A DNA stretch of 54,673 nucleotides from the NCBI GenBank assembly GCA_964528445.1, contig CAZGSL010000013.1, forward strand, positions 1 to 54,673, in the 5' to 3' direction. The notes beneath the pieces are model-generated. The model saw only the letters and a list, made by a program, of their open reading frames with translations, was not told where the DNA came from and searched no databases. Made by a program: the position numbers and the translations under genes. How positions within the stretch are numbered: position 1 is the first letter of the stretch; each line of letters starts with the position of its first letter. Below are positions 42,278 to 52,239 of the stretch, piece after piece. The stretch is from JAXHMM01 sp964528445 (lineage in GTDB: Bacteria > Bacteroidota > Rhodothermia > Balneolales > Balneolaceae).

Positions 42278-43723
42278 TTAACGGGTGACCCGGTAATCGG
42301 TTCCCTCCGGTCCGTCCATCAGTTCGATGCCCATCTCGGCCAGGCGGTCCCGTATCCGATCGGAAAGCTCGAAATTTTTCTGATCCCGGGCCTCCTCGCG
42401 CAGATCGATCAGCAGCTCCACAAGGGGACGGGTTTTGTCGTCTCCCGGTTCCTCCCGCGGCCATATTCCCAGTACGCCATCCACGAAGGAGCGGAGGTAC
42501 TCCCTGAGCTCGTCAAGGTTGGAGGGAGCCTCTCCGCCGTTTACCTTCTTGCGGAGTTCCCGCAGTTCCTCAAAAAGGAGGGCTATGGTCTGCGCGGTGT
42601 TGAAATCGTCGTTCATCCGGCTCTCAATTCCTTCCCGGAGTTTCTCCACGTCGTATGGCGCACCCTCTCCAGGCTCTGCCTCCTCGAGGGAGCGGATCAT
42701 GTCATGCAAGTTTTGAAGCCCGTTTTCCGTACCCGACAGAGCGTCTTCCGCGAAATCGGTGGTGCTTCGGTAGTGGCTCTGCAACAGGTAGAACCGGATG
42801 ATCTGCGGGTCCCACGCCCTGCTCAGCATATCATGCTCGCCGCGGAAAAACTGGTCGAGGGAGATGGCGTTTCCGAGGGATTTCCCCATCTTCTGTCCCT
42901 CCAGCGTAACCATGTTGTTGTGCATCCAGTAGTTTGCGAACGGCTTGTGAAAAGCCCCCTCGGCCTGGGCGATCTCGCACTCGTGGTGGGGAAACTGGTT
43001 GTCCATTCCGCCCCCGTGAATGTCGAAGTTCTCTCCCAGGTACTTGGTGGACATGGCGGAGCACTCGATGTGCCAGCCGGGATACCCCATGCCCCAGGGC
43101 GACGGCCATTTCATGATGTGTCCGTCGTCGGCTTTTTTCCAGAGGGCGAAATCCTCCGGCTCGCGCTTGTCTTCCGCGGTCTCGATCCGGGCACCGCTCT
43201 CCTGCTCCTCCACGTTCCGCCTGCTCAGCTTGCCATACTCCTCGTCCGAGGAGACGTCGAAGTAGACGTTCCCGTTTGCCTCGTAGGCGTGGCCGTTCTC
43301 GAGGAGACGTTTTACCATCTCAATCTGTTCGATGATGTGGCCTGTGGCACGCGGGGAGATGTCGGGCCGCTGCACCCCCAGGCGGTCCATGTCCCGGAAA
43401 TAGTTGTAGGTGTACTTTTCCGCGATTTCCATCGGTTCCAGCTGCTCAATACGGGCCTGCTTCTCCAGTTTGTCCTCGCCCTGGTCGGCGTCGTCGGTCA
43501 GGTGTCCCACGTCGGTGATGTTCTGCACATAGCGGACGTTGTATCCCAGGTAGCGCAGGTAACGCACCACCACGTCGAACGAGACGTAGCTCTTGGCGTG
43601 GCCCAGGTGGGGATCCCCGTAAACGGTGGGCCCGCAGACGTAGATGCCTACGAATCCCTCCCTGATCGGTTTGAACGGTTCCTTCCTGCGCGTGAGCGTG
43701 TTGTAGATATGGAGCTTCTCCAT
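42278..43723 (-). CDS. cysS: Cysteinyl-tRNA synthetase
   Basis: 481 residues, class I. HLGH (39-42) is the HIGH motif and KMGKSLGN the KMSKS motif. Zinc ligands include C30 (VCGPTVY), the Cys of WHIECSAMS and FPHHECEIAQ. It charges tRNA-Cys, the signal that would be read by the poly-Cys leader at 12408, though it is not linked to it. Upstream of lgt. Confidence 0.98.
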   Translation of the reverse strand: MEKLHIYNTLTRRKEPFKPIREGFVGIYVCGPTVYGDPHLGHAKSYVSFDVVVRYLRYLGYNVRYVQNITDVGHLTDDADQGEDKLEKQARIEQLEPMEIAEKYTYNYFRDMDRLGVQRPDISPRATGHIIEQIEMVKRLLENGHAYEANGNVYFDVSSDEEYGKLSRRNVEEQESGARIETAEDKREPEDFALWKKADDGHIMKWPSPWGMGYPGWHIECSAMSTKYLGENFDIHGGGMDNQFPHHECEIAQAEGAFHKPFANYWMHNNMVTLEGQKMGKSLGNAISLDQFFRGEHDMLSRAWDPQIIRFYLLQSHYRSTTDFAEDALSGTENGLQNLHDMIRSLEEAEPGEGAPYDVEKLREGIESRMNDDFNTAQTIALLFEELRELRKKVNGGEAPSNLDELREYLRSFVDGVLGIWPREEPGDDKTRPLVELLIDLREEARDQKNFELSDRIRDRLAEMGIELMDGPEGTDYRVTR

Positions 43724-43822
43724 TCCTTGCCGGGATCTCTGTGATTAGGCGTTCAGCATATAGATTTTGGATGCATCAAACCAGCCGGCTTAAGATAGGA
43801 GAAAATGGATCTAGTCGCTAAT

Positions 43823-46570
43823 TCAGGGCCGATTGTCGAAGAGTTTTTTAAGTATGCCGCCGGCTGCCTCCTTAAGGTGGCGCTCCAGAATGGGCTGGAT
43901 GACTTCCTTGTCGGGAGCCAGCCGCGGCCGGCTCATGGTCCCGGTAAACCGCAGAGGGACCATAATGGTCCCGTCCTCCCTGCTCAGGGCGTCGGTGGCC
44001 TGCGGTGTAATTACGGAGGCTATGGCCTCCCTGAACCGGCCGGGGAGATAGAGCCTGAGCCGGTAGTCTATCTTCCCCTCCGCCAAGTGGCGGCTTCCGC
44101 TGAGGCCGACCCCGATATTGCTGCTGGTCATACGCACGCTGTCCACCCTCATCATGCTGTTCTCTACCCGGAAAGTGGACGACCAGCTGTCCAGATCGCC
44201 CCTTCGCAGCTCCTCTATATTAAGAAGATCCGCTACACGCTGCTGGAGGGGGTGTCCCTGGAAGCGGGTCCGTCCCATGCCGAACCGGCCGCTGACGGAA
44301 GTGGTGGAAAGCAGGGGAGTCAGGTACTCGTCCAGTTCCGAGCGATACTCCACCTGCGCATTGAACACTCCTTCAACATACTCGCCCAGGCGGTATTCGG
44401 CTCCCAGTACCGGGTACTCTTCCAGGAAGGAGCCGACCTGCAGGCTGTCGAGCGAGCCTTCGAACAGGACCTCGGTCCGGTCGGGCCGGGGTACATTCCA
44501 GGTTATGGAACCGGTCATCCCCCCACCCAGCAGCTGTGCAGATCCGTCCAGCAGGCGTATCCGGAGGGGCGAGCCCGCAAGATTTCCCCGCACGTCCCTG
44601 AGCGTGACGCCGGTCAGTTTCATCTCGGTGACCCGGGCGTCCACCTCGCTCTCCAGGTGAGGCAGCTGGATGTGATAGGCAGCAGAGCTGGTATCGTCCC
44701 AGTCGATCCACTGGTCAATGTCCAGGTAGTCGCTTTGGAAACTGCCCTCCAGGCGGGGAGGGGCCGTACGCTCCCCGGCGGCCGGTCTCAACCAGGAGCG
44801 ATAGTTGCTGAGGCTCCCGTTCACCGCGATCTGTGATTCGCCCAGTTCAAAATCCAGGGCGTGTATGGTGGCAGCCTCGGAAGTAAGCTGGAGTTCCCCG
44901 TTCAGGCGTCGCACGGGCGAAGGAAGATTTTCTCCCGAGAAAGCCACATTGTCTATGGTAAGCGAACCACGGGGGATCAGTTCACCGGGACGGGAGAGTG
45001 GGCCGCTCACGTTCAGATCGCTTCTGAGGGATCCCGAAAGTGACACCAGCAGTCCCGGCACGGCGAGACTGTCACCCGTCACAGGATAGAACCGGTTCAG
45101 CGTAGAAAGGTCCAGGTTCAGGCCGGTGTCGAGATCTACGGTCCGGCTGGTGTCGAAAGGATGTCGAACGGACCCGCTGACCGTGAGCGAATTGCCCGCG
45201 GCCTCCATCCCCAGGCTTTGAATGATGATGCGATCCTGCTGCGCAACCGCCTCCACCTGGATGTTGCGGATGGATTCGGTGAGGTCCTGGTAGCGGAGGC
45301 TGCCGTCACGCAAACGGAAGGTGCCGTCGTAATTCGTCTCTTCGGGACGGGACCGGTTGCCCTTCAGCGTGACGTCCGCCGTCAATTGCCCGCCCAGTTC
45401 CTGGAGTCCCAGGTCGGTTACGTCGTAAAATTCCGGTACCGTGCGCATCTCGACATCCGCCGAGAACTCGGCCTCAAACGCACCGTTCTGCTCCAGCGGA
45501 TTGCGGAGCGAACCTGAGCCGCGCAAACTATTTTCGCCCGATCGGGCCGTCAGTTCGGTAAGGACCAGCGCCTCGTTGGTGGCCCGCGCCGTGAGTTGAA
45601 TCTGCTCGATTGCACGAGGGAGGTCGGGGTTTTTCACGTAGCCGTCGCGTACCCTCACATTCAGTTCAAAGGAGGGGATGGTGCCGTTTTGCGCGGTACC
45701 GGTAACGGAACCGTCCAGCTCAAGCTCCCCCCGAGTCTCCAGTCCCTCGACATAGCCGGCCGGAAGGAGGCCCAGCAGCTCGCCGAAATTGCCGGTGGAT
45801 GACTGAAAACGGAGGTCCAGGTCGGATCCGTCGCTCCAGCGGTTCACCGAACCCTGCAGGTCGAGGGTAAGTCCCCTGACAGAGAGGTTCCCCTCTTCCA
45901 GGTGCATTCTCTCCTCTTCCATATTGACAACCGACCGCTGCGAGAGGGTCAGCGGTATCTCGGACACCTGCCTTTCCGACCCGGAACCGGTTGAAATGGA
46001 TTCCACCCGGATCCGCGCTGTACTGGTGATGAGCGAATCGTACTGCAGGGAGATGTTGCCGCCAAGGCCGCTAAGCGCCAGCCGGTCTCCGGTTGCGTCG
46101 TTCCGGTAGGACAAATGCCCCTCCTCCACCTGCAAGTAGGGAGCGCTGACCGACCACGTCGAGCCGGAACCGGCAGTGTCGGCAAAAAACGGATCCAGGT
46201 TGGTACTTCCGTCCTCAAATACGCGATATTCGAAGCGCGGCTTGTCCAATTGGATCTCCGTCACCCTGACGTTCCTGCGGAACAGCGGGAGGAGCTTCAC
46301 TCCCACGGTCAGCCGCTTCAGGGATAGGAGGGAATCGCCGTGTGCTCCCCCGGGAACAAACACGCCCCCGGCGGTAAGCCCGGGGTGCGGGAAGGTGCTG
46401 AAGAAGGTCAGCGACATCGTTTCTATCTCCACAGGCTGCCCTGCCACTTCGCTCAGGTAGGGAAGGGCGGCCCGCTTGAGCCGTTCGTCGGTAAAGTAGA
46501 TGCTGAGGCCGATACCCAGAAGAATAAGAACCGCGAGGGTTCCGCCCAGAATTTTGAGGGTTGTTTTCAT
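43823..46570 (-). CDS. AsmA-family protein
   Basis: 915 residues with one N-terminal membrane helix (GGTLAVLILLGIGLSIYF) and a very long beta-rich periplasmic part with repeating strands, typical of AsmA/YhdP/TamB-like bridges (N-terminal VEIETMSLTFFSTFPHPGLTAGGVFV; C-terminal DYRLRLYLPGRFREAIASV). Such proteins carry phospholipids toward the outer membrane. Monocistronic, divergent from pcm. Confidence 0.9.
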   Translation of the reverse strand: MKTTLKILGGTLAVLILLGIGLSIYFTDERLKRAALPYLSEVAGQPVEIETMSLTFFSTFPHPGLTAGGVFVPGGAHGDSLLSLKRLTVGVKLLPLFRRNVRVTEIQLDKPRFEYRVFEDGSTNLDPFFADTAGSGSTWSVSAPYLQVEEGHLSYRNDATGDRLALSGLGGNISLQYDSLITSTARIRVESISTGSGSERQVSEIPLTLSQRSVVNMEEERMHLEEGNLSVRGLTLDLQGSVNRWSDGSDLDLRFQSSTGNFGELLGLLPAGYVEGLETRGELELDGSVTGTAQNGTIPSFELNVRVRDGYVKNPDLPRAIEQIQLTARATNEALVLTELTARSGENSLRGSGSLRNPLEQNGAFEAEFSADVEMRTVPEFYDVTDLGLQELGGQLTADVTLKGNRSRPEETNYDGTFRLRDGSLRYQDLTESIRNIQVEAVAQQDRIIIQSLGMEAAGNSLTVSGSVRHPFDTSRTVDLDTGLNLDLSTLNRFYPVTGDSLAVPGLLVSLSGSLRSDLNVSGPLSRPGELIPRGSLTIDNVAFSGENLPSPVRRLNGELQLTSEAATIHALDFELGESQIAVNGSLSNYRSWLRPAAGERTAPPRLEGSFQSDYLDIDQWIDWDDTSSAAYHIQLPHLESEVDARVTEMKLTGVTLRDVRGNLAGSPLRIRLLDGSAQLLGGGMTGSITWNVPRPDRTEVLFEGSLDSLQVGSFLEEYPVLGAEYRLGEYVEGVFNAQVEYRSELDEYLTPLLSTTSVSGRFGMGRTRFQGHPLQQRVADLLNIEELRRGDLDSWSSTFRVENSMMRVDSVRMTSSNIGVGLSGSRHLAEGKIDYRLRLYLPGRFREAIASVITPQATDALSREDGTIMVPLRFTGTMSRPRLAPDKEVIQPILERHLKEAAGGILKKLFDNRP

Positions 46571-46629
46571 ATTAAGGAGGGAATTATGGAGATGAATGTG
46601 GCAGCGGACGATCCCCTTTATAACAGTCC

Positions 46630-46649
46630 ATGGATAAATTTATATCCAT
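46630..46649. promoter_or_regulatory. 20-bp dyad between asmA-like gene and pcm
   Basis: ATGGATA and TATCCAT flank AATTTA in an AT-rich stretch between divergent genes, 60-65 bp from either start. The size and position fit an operator for a dimeric regulator; none is encoded nearby. Confidence 0.3.
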
Positions 46650-46714
46650 AAATTTGTTTCAAGTTCCGTATGTTTTTACAAAGTAGTGAAAATAAGGGAA
46701 TCCAATACCATAAG

Positions 46715-47392
46715 ATGATAAACAAGGGTTCCGGCCGCAACGATCTGAAATTCAGGCAGCGCCGCAGGCGTCTCGTGGAGACGCTCGAAACCAAAGGCAT
46801 CAGCGACGAGCGCGTATTGGAGGTATTCGGGAGGGTTCCCCGCCACCTTTTTATTGATACTGCCCTCGAAGACCGCGCGTACGAGGATACCGCCCTGCCC
46901 ATCGGGAAGCGCCAGACCATCTCCCAGCCCTACACCGTTGCGCGGCAGACCGAGCTGCTGAACGTGATGCCGGGGGACCGGGTGCTGGAGATCGGGACGG
47001 GATCGGGATACCAGGCGGCCGTTCTCCATGAGCTGGGGGCCGAGGTTTACAGCATTGAGCGCCACAAGGAACTTTACGAGCGGGCCCGTTCCACACTGCA
47101 GAAACTGGGCTACAAGATACAGGTAAAGCTGGGCGACGGCAGCAAGGGATGGTCGGCGTACGCGCCTTATGACGGCATTGTGGTAACTGCCGGCGCCCCC
47201 GAACTGCCGGATTCGCTGCTGGAACAGCTCCAGGTCAACGGTCGGCTGGTGGTACCGGTGGGCAACTCCCGCAAGCAGGAGATGGTACGGGTAACCAAGA
47301 AGAGGGAGGAGGAGTTCGAGGAGGAGCGGTTCAGCCATTTCAAATTTGTTCCCCTGATCGGCGAAAAAGGATGGAGTGATGAAGTACGATAG
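46715..47392 (+). CDS. pcm: Protein-L-isoaspartate O-methyltransferase
   Basis: About 225 residues from ATG 46715 (frame open from 46670). RVPRHLFI, DTALPIGKRQTISQPYTVARQTELL and VLEIGTGSGYQAAVL (SAM site) are PCMT motifs, followed by ILVTAGAP-like GIVVTAGAPELPDSLLEQL. It repairs isoaspartate in aged proteins. The 3' end overlaps the next gene by 14 bp. Confidence 0.95.
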   Translation: MINKGSGRNDLKFRQRRRRLVETLETKGISDERVLEVFGRVPRHLFIDTALEDRAYEDTALPIGKRQTISQPYTVARQTELLNVMPGDRVLEIGTGSGYQAAVLHELGAEVYSIERHKELYERARSTLQKLGYKIQVKLGDGSKGWSAYAPYDGIVVTAGAPELPDSLLEQLQVNGRLVVPVGNSRKQEMVRVTKKREEEFEEERFSHFKFVPLIGEKGWSDEVR

Positions 47393-48521
47393 CAGCACCG
47401 GGATGGAAGAGGAGGAAGTATCTGAATCGGGGGAGAGCAGGAGGGAGTGGCCCCGCCTGCTGGGCACCGGGTTTGTGATGGGATCGGCGGACATCGTGCC
47501 GGGCGTCAGCGGAGGGACCATGGCGCTGATCCTGGGAATCTACGCCCGCCTCATTCATGCCATCAGGGGATTCGACGCCGGGTTCTTTAAAAAACTTTTC
47601 CGGTTGCGATGGAAGAGTGCCCTGGATGGGGTGCAGTGGAAGTTCCTGGCGATCCTGTTGTGCGGAATTCTGGGTGCCGTTTTCTTCTTTACGCGGGTGG
47701 TTCCTCTCCAGGTCTATATGTTTACCCATCCGGAGCTGATCTACGGGTTGTTTTTCGGCCTTATCCTGGGTTCGATCTATATCCTGGTGAAAGCCATTGA
47801 GAGCTTCGGCTGGAAGCACGCTGTTTTTCTGGCGGCAGGTACGGCCCTCGGATTCTGGGTGGTTACCCTGGTGCCCGCGGAGACCCCGGAGACGCCGCTC
47901 TTCGTTTTTCTGAGTGGCTCCGTAGCCATCTGCGCGATGGTGCTTCCCGGTATTTCCGGTTCCTACATCCTGCTTATTCTGCGCAAATACGACTATATTC
48001 TGAGCGAGATCGCGAAGGTGGGAACCGCGGAGACCACGGCGGGGCTGCTGGCCCTGCTGCCCTTCCTGCTGGGTGCGGCCGCGGGCCTGGCCCTCTTTAC
48101 GCGCCTTCTCTCCTGGCTGCTGAACCGGTGGTACGGCCTGACGCTTGCGTTGCTGGTCGGATTCCTGATCGGTTCCCTCTATGTGATCTGGCCCTGGCAG
48201 GAGCGCGATTACCGGGAGATCACCTCCGTGGAAAGGGTGGTTGCCTACGACAGCGAGGAGGCCGACCGCCTGCGAGAACGGAAAAGAGAGCCGGACCGCC
48301 CCGAGTACCTCAGGTTGGGTTCCGTGAGGGAAGCCGCCCCGTCGTCCGGGGAAACGCCCTCGGTCGAGATTGTGCGGGTAAGAAAAAAACTGGTCGGCTC
48401 CGTCCCCTATCTGCCCCGGTGGGAGGGGAGCGAGAGCGGCAGGCCGTGGCAGGGAGCGGGGGGAATGGCCGCGGGACTCCTGCTTGTTCTGGGGCTGGAT
48501 TACGCGCGGAGAAGGAATTAA
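47379..48521 (+). CDS. DUF368 membrane protein (polyprenyl-phosphate transporter family)
   Basis: About 380 residues with eight or more membrane helices. GSADIVPGVSGGTMALILGIY and VLPGISGSYILLILRKYDYIL are the paired DUF368 motifs. Members of this family were shown to return undecaprenyl phosphate across the inner membrane for wall and polysaccharide synthesis. A charged loop (ERDYREITSVERVVAYDSEEADRLRERKREPDRPEY, about 285-345) before the last helix is unusual in size. The ATG at 47379 lies inside pcm, implying coupled translation. Confidence 0.9.
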   Translation: MKYDSSTGMEEEEVSESGESRREWPRLLGTGFVMGSADIVPGVSGGTMALILGIYARLIHAIRGFDAGFFKKLFRLRWKSALDGVQWKFLAILLCGILGAVFFFTRVVPLQVYMFTHPELIYGLFFGLILGSIYILVKAIESFGWKHAVFLAAGTALGFWVVTLVPAETPETPLFVFLSGSVAICAMVLPGISGSYILLILRKYDYILSEIAKVGTAETTAGLLALLPFLLGAAAGLALFTRLLSWLLNRWYGLTLALLVGFLIGSLYVIWPWQERDYREITSVERVVAYDSEEADRLRERKREPDRPEYLRLGSVREAAPSSGETPSVEIVRVRKKLVGSVPYLPRWEGSESGRPWQGAGGMAAGLLLVLGLDYARRRN

Positions 48522-48616
48522 AAGCCGCGGGTAAGAGTTTAGAATACCGGGGAATTTTGCGACATGCTTCAGGTAAGAGGCTGAAACAACATCAATTATT
48601 ACCAACCTATTTTGCC

Positions 48617-49434
48617 ATGAAACAGTTTAAACGAATTCTGGTTCCCACCGATTTCTCGGAGGAGGCGATACCGGCCTACACCCATGCCCAGGAAATTGCG
48701 AGCAGGTTTGGCGCCGTAGTTGACTTCATCCATGTCATTCCGACGATTAAATATTTCGCGGAGAGTTTTTCCAAGCTGGGTGTGCCCCTCGACATGGATA
48801 CCGATCTCTATCCCCATGCCCAGGAGGAGGCCCAGCACCGGCTGGGGACAGTAATGAGCGACTACATACATGAAAAAAACCGGGGAGAGGCGTTGGTCAG
48901 AATTGACCGGAATCCCTCGGAAGCTATTGTGGAGTGTGCCGGAGACGGCGGATACGACCTGGTGGTGATGGCCTCCCGCGGGAAACACGATTCGGACGTC
49001 TTGAGGGGATCTGTGACCGAAAAGGTGATACGCCACGCTCCCATTCCCGTATTTACGGTAGACCGCCGGCTCTCGGCCGAGGGACTCAAGCGGATTCTCT
49101 TCCCGACCGACGGATCCCAGACTTCCTTCTCGGCAATTCCCGTGGCGCTGACCATCGCGAATATATACGATGCGGAGATTACCCTGCTTCACGTCACCGA
49201 GCTATACGGAACCGTGGCGGAGAGCGTGAAGCAGGATCCCAACCGCTCCGACCAGGTGAACCTCTACGAGGGACTGATTGAGCGGCTGGGGAATTTTCTG
49301 GAGGAGCAGAAGCTGGATCATATCCGGGTACGGCGCGGCGAAGGGAATTTCGTGGATTATCTGCTGGTTACGGAGGGGGCCAACAGCCACTCCATCGGAC
49401 TCAGGACCGTGATCCGGAAGGGCGTTTCGGCCCA
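48617..49434 (+). CDS. Tandem universal stress protein (3' end in gap)
   Basis: Starts MKQFKRILVPTDFSEEA. Two UspA domains: 1-150, with DLVVMASRGKHDSDVLRGSVTEKVIRHAPIPVFTV (ATP-binding G-x-G-(S/T) pattern), and from about 155, with LKRILFPTDGSQTSFSAIPVAL. The second domain runs into the N gap, so its ATP motif is unseen. Role is stress survival, details unknown. Confidence 0.9.
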
Positions 49435-49534
49435 NNNNNNNNNNNNNNNNNNNNNNNNNNNNNNNNNNNNNNNNNNNNNNNNNNNNNNNNNNNNNNNNNN
49501 NNNNNNNNNNNNNNNNNNNNNNNNNNNNNNNNNN
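49435..49534. other. Assembly gap (100 N)
   Basis: Exactly 100 N, a placeholder of unknown true size. It cuts the end of the stress-protein gene and perhaps the start or promoter of the hydroxylase gene. Confidence 0.99.
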
Positions 49535-49535
49535 T

Positions 49536-50408
49536 ATGCCTGAATTGATTACCATCGAGGAGCTGATGGCGATGGGACTGCCTCCCATTATTATTTACGC
49601 GGCTCCCGTCATGTTCGCTCTCGTCTTTCTGGAATGGGGATTCACCTGGTACCAGAACCGCGAGGTCTACAGCAGCAAGGATTTCTGGGCGTCCGCGGCC
49701 ATCGGGATCGGCAACGTGACCGTCAGCTCCCTCACCAAGGTGAGCATTTTCGCGCTGGTCCTTCTCTTCTACAACATGGTGCCGTGGCGCATATCCTACA
49801 GCTGGTGGGCCTACCCGCTCTGTTTTGTGTTTCTGGATTTCTGGAGATACTGGGCGCATCGCATCGCCCATGAACAGAGAATATGGTGGGCCACGCACGT
49901 CCCGCACCACTCCTCGGAACATTATAATTTTTCGGTCTCCTTCCGCCTCTCGTGGGTGCAGGGATTCAAGGTGATTTTTTTCCTTCCGGTGGCGATCGCC
50001 GGTTTTCACCCCGTCGTATTTTTTATCTGCCACCAGATCGCGGTGCTCTACCAGTTCTGGATTCACACGGAACTGATTGAGAAGCTGCCCCGTCCCATCG
50101 AGTTTCTCTTTGTCACCCCCTCTCACCACCGGGTACATCACGGCAAGGACGACAAGTACCTGGACAAGAACTACGGCTCCACGCTTATCATCTGGGATCG
50201 CATGTTCGGGAGTTTCGTGCCGGAGCAGGAACGTCCCAACTACGGGATTACCGAACCCCCGGAATCATACAATCCCGTCTACCTGGTCTTTCACGAATTT
50301 ATTTCGATCTGGAAAGATCTCAGGAAAGCCGAAGGGTGGAGGGAGTACCTCTGGATCCTTTTCGCAAGTCCCGCCGAACAGGCCGAAGCGTCCGAAAAAG
50401 AGGAGTAG
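49536..50408 (+). CDS. Sterol desaturase / fatty acid hydroxylase family
   Basis: 290 residues with four or more membrane helices and the three His boxes HRIAH, HVPHHSSEHYN and HRVHHGKD that bind a di-iron centre. The class oxidises lipids or carotenoids at C-H bonds with O2. The ATG comes one base after the gap, so a longer N-terminus is possible. Substrate unknown. Confidence 0.9.
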   Translation: MPELITIEELMAMGLPPIIIYAAPVMFALVFLEWGFTWYQNREVYSSKDFWASAAIGIGNVTVSSLTKVSIFALVLLFYNMVPWRISYSWWAYPLCFVFLDFWRYWAHRIAHEQRIWWATHVPHHSSEHYNFSVSFRLSWVQGFKVIFFLPVAIAGFHPVVFFICHQIAVLYQFWIHTELIEKLPRPIEFLFVTPSHHRVHHGKDDKYLDKNYGSTLIIWDRMFGSFVPEQERPNYGITEPPESYNPVYLVFHEFISIWKDLRKAEGWREYLWILFASPAEQAEASEKEE

Positions 50409-50562
50409 GGCTGCCGCCATTTCTGCTCAAGGACGCGTCCTTTCAAAATCTTGGGCCCGTTATTTCGCATTGACCGGGAAATAGCGTACCTTGCCAACGC
50501 TTCTTTGCAGACCTACCTCCCGTTTCATGCGGATATGCCACTCTTTCAGGAGGGCACGTGCC

Positions 50563-50622
50563 CGTTACACTCGGTATTAGGTTCATCAACTTCATTTCGG
50601 TACCGATGGAAGCCGTGTAACG
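50563..50622 (+). promoter_or_regulatory. Structured 5' leader of the DEAD-box helicase gene
   Basis: CGTTACAC (50563-50570) pairs with GTGTAACG (50615-50622), a perfect 8 bp. Stacked inside it, TCGGTA (50571-50576) pairs with TACCGA (50601-50606), another 6 bp, leaving an 8-nt bulge TGGAAGCC. The element ends 39 bp before the helicase start in a 253-bp gene-free stretch. No T-run follows. It may be a leader that the helicase or temperature remodels. Confidence 0.5.
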
Positions 50623-50661
50623 CAGGGTACCCGTATCTTTAAATTTACTTACGACGACACT

Positions 50662-52233
50662 ATGTCCGATTCAACATTTACCGGACTGCCTATCAGCAGT
50701 CCCATTCTCAAAGCTATAGACAGCCTCGGGTTCGAGGCGCCCACACCCATTCAGCAACAGGCGATCCCCCCCCTTATGGAGGGCAGGGACGTCGTTGGAC
50801 AGGCCCAGACCGGGACCGGCAAGACCGCCGCTTTCGGAATTCCGCTTCTGCAGCACATCGACACTTCCGTACACGGAGTCCAGGCGATCATTCTGTGTCC
50901 CACCCGCGAGCTGGCCATCCAGGTAACCGGCGAGCTGATCAAGCTCGGACGGTTCATGGAGGGGCTCCAGGTCATTCCCGTCTACGGGGGACAGCCGATC
51001 GGCCGGCAGATCAAAGCCCTAAAGCGAGGTGCGCAGGTGGTGGTTGGCACGCCCGGCCGTATCATCGACCACCTTCAGCGGAAAACCATGACGTTCGGCG
51101 GACTGAAACAGGTGGTTTTCGATGAGGCCGACGAGATGCTGAATATGGGATTCCGGGACGACATGGAACGTATTCTGTCGTATGCCGACGGATCCCTGCA
51201 GATGATCATGTTCTCGGCCACCGTCTCCGGACAGATCCGGCAGATTATGTCCCGCTATATGACCGACCCTGTTACCATCCGGACCGGCAGGGAGGAGATT
51301 GCGGCGCCGGGGATCGAGCAGTATGTGGTTGAAATCAGGGATTCGGTGCGTACCGAAGCGATCGGCCGGCTGATGGATATCCGGGATTTCAAGCTGGGAC
51401 TGGTGTTCTGCAATACCAAGCGGAAAACCGAGAAGCTCTCCCGGGAGTTGAAGGCGAGGGGATACGCTGCGGACTACATCAACGGGGATCTGAGCCAGAA
51501 TCAGCGGGAGCGGGTAATGGACCGGTTCCGGAGTGGGCGGCTGGACATGCTGGTGGCGACCGACGTGGCCGCGCGCGGAATTGACGTGGATGACATTGAC
51601 GTGGTTTTCAACTACGACATTCCCCACGATACCGAGTATTACGTGCACCGCATCGGGCGAACCGGCCGTGCCGGGCGTACGGGGGTGGCCATAACCTTCT
51701 GCTCGGGCAACAAGAAAAAGCAGCTTCGTGCCATTGAAAAAATGGTGGGACAGAAGCTGACAACGATGAATATGCCCAGTCCCGCGGAGGTGAAAAGCTA
51801 CCGCACGGAAGGGTTCTTCGAGCGGGTTACGGAAATCCTGGAGAAGGGAGACCTGCGTGAGTACATCGACCAGATCGAGAAGCACTCCGACCAGCGTTTC
51901 AGTGCCATGGAACTGGCCGCGGCGCTGCTCAAGATGCAGACCTCGGGTGCTCCCAAAGAGACTCCTGCCGGCAGACCGTCAAACGGGGCGGTGGAGGGCG
52001 TCGTGCAGGTCCGCATCAACGCGGGCAAAAAGCACAACATCTACCCCGGCGATATCCTGGGCGCGATTACCGGGGAGACTTCCGTACCCGGGCAGGCTGT
52101 TGGAAATATTGACATACGGGGTGGGGAGAGCTACGTGGACATACCAGGGACCTATGTGGAGGAGCTTCTCAGCGGCATGGGCCGGAGCCAGATCAAGGGA
52201 CGGAAAGTTCGGATCAGCCGCAACGGGCACTGA
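50662..52233 (+). CDS. DEAD-box RNA helicase (DeaD/CsdA type)
   Basis: 523 residues. Q motif GFEAPTPIQQQAIP, motif I AQTGTGKT, Ia PTRELA, II DEAD, III SAT, IV-VI through ARGIDVDDIDVV and HRIGRTGRAG. The C-terminal part (about 445-523) is a DbpA-like RNA-binding domain (VRINAGKKHNIYPGDILGAITGE and GRKVRISR). Likely works in ribosome assembly and cold adaptation. Preceded by a long structured leader; ends 6 bp from the convergent MFS gene. Confidence 0.96.
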   Translation: MSDSTFTGLPISSPILKAIDSLGFEAPTPIQQQAIPPLMEGRDVVGQAQTGTGKTAAFGIPLLQHIDTSVHGVQAIILCPTRELAIQVTGELIKLGRFMEGLQVIPVYGGQPIGRQIKALKRGAQVVVGTPGRIIDHLQRKTMTFGGLKQVVFDEADEMLNMGFRDDMERILSYADGSLQMIMFSATVSGQIRQIMSRYMTDPVTIRTGREEIAAPGIEQYVVEIRDSVRTEAIGRLMDIRDFKLGLVFCNTKRKTEKLSRELKARGYAADYINGDLSQNQRERVMDRFRSGRLDMLVATDVAARGIDVDDIDVVFNYDIPHDTEYYVHRIGRTGRAGRTGVAITFCSGNKKKQLRAIEKMVGQKLTTMNMPSPAEVKSYRTEGFFERVTEILEKGDLREYIDQIEKHSDQRFSAMELAAALLKMQTSGAPKETPAGRPSNGAVEGVVQVRINAGKKHNIYPGDILGAITGETSVPGQAVGNIDIRGGESYVDIPGTYVEELLSGMGRSQIKGRKVRISRNGH

Positions 52234-52239
52234 CCGGGG

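Noticed and set aside
50552..50563. GGGCACGTGCCC palindrome as an operator
   Set aside because: Perfect but short and GC-rich, and it adjoins the larger helicase leader stem; no independent support.
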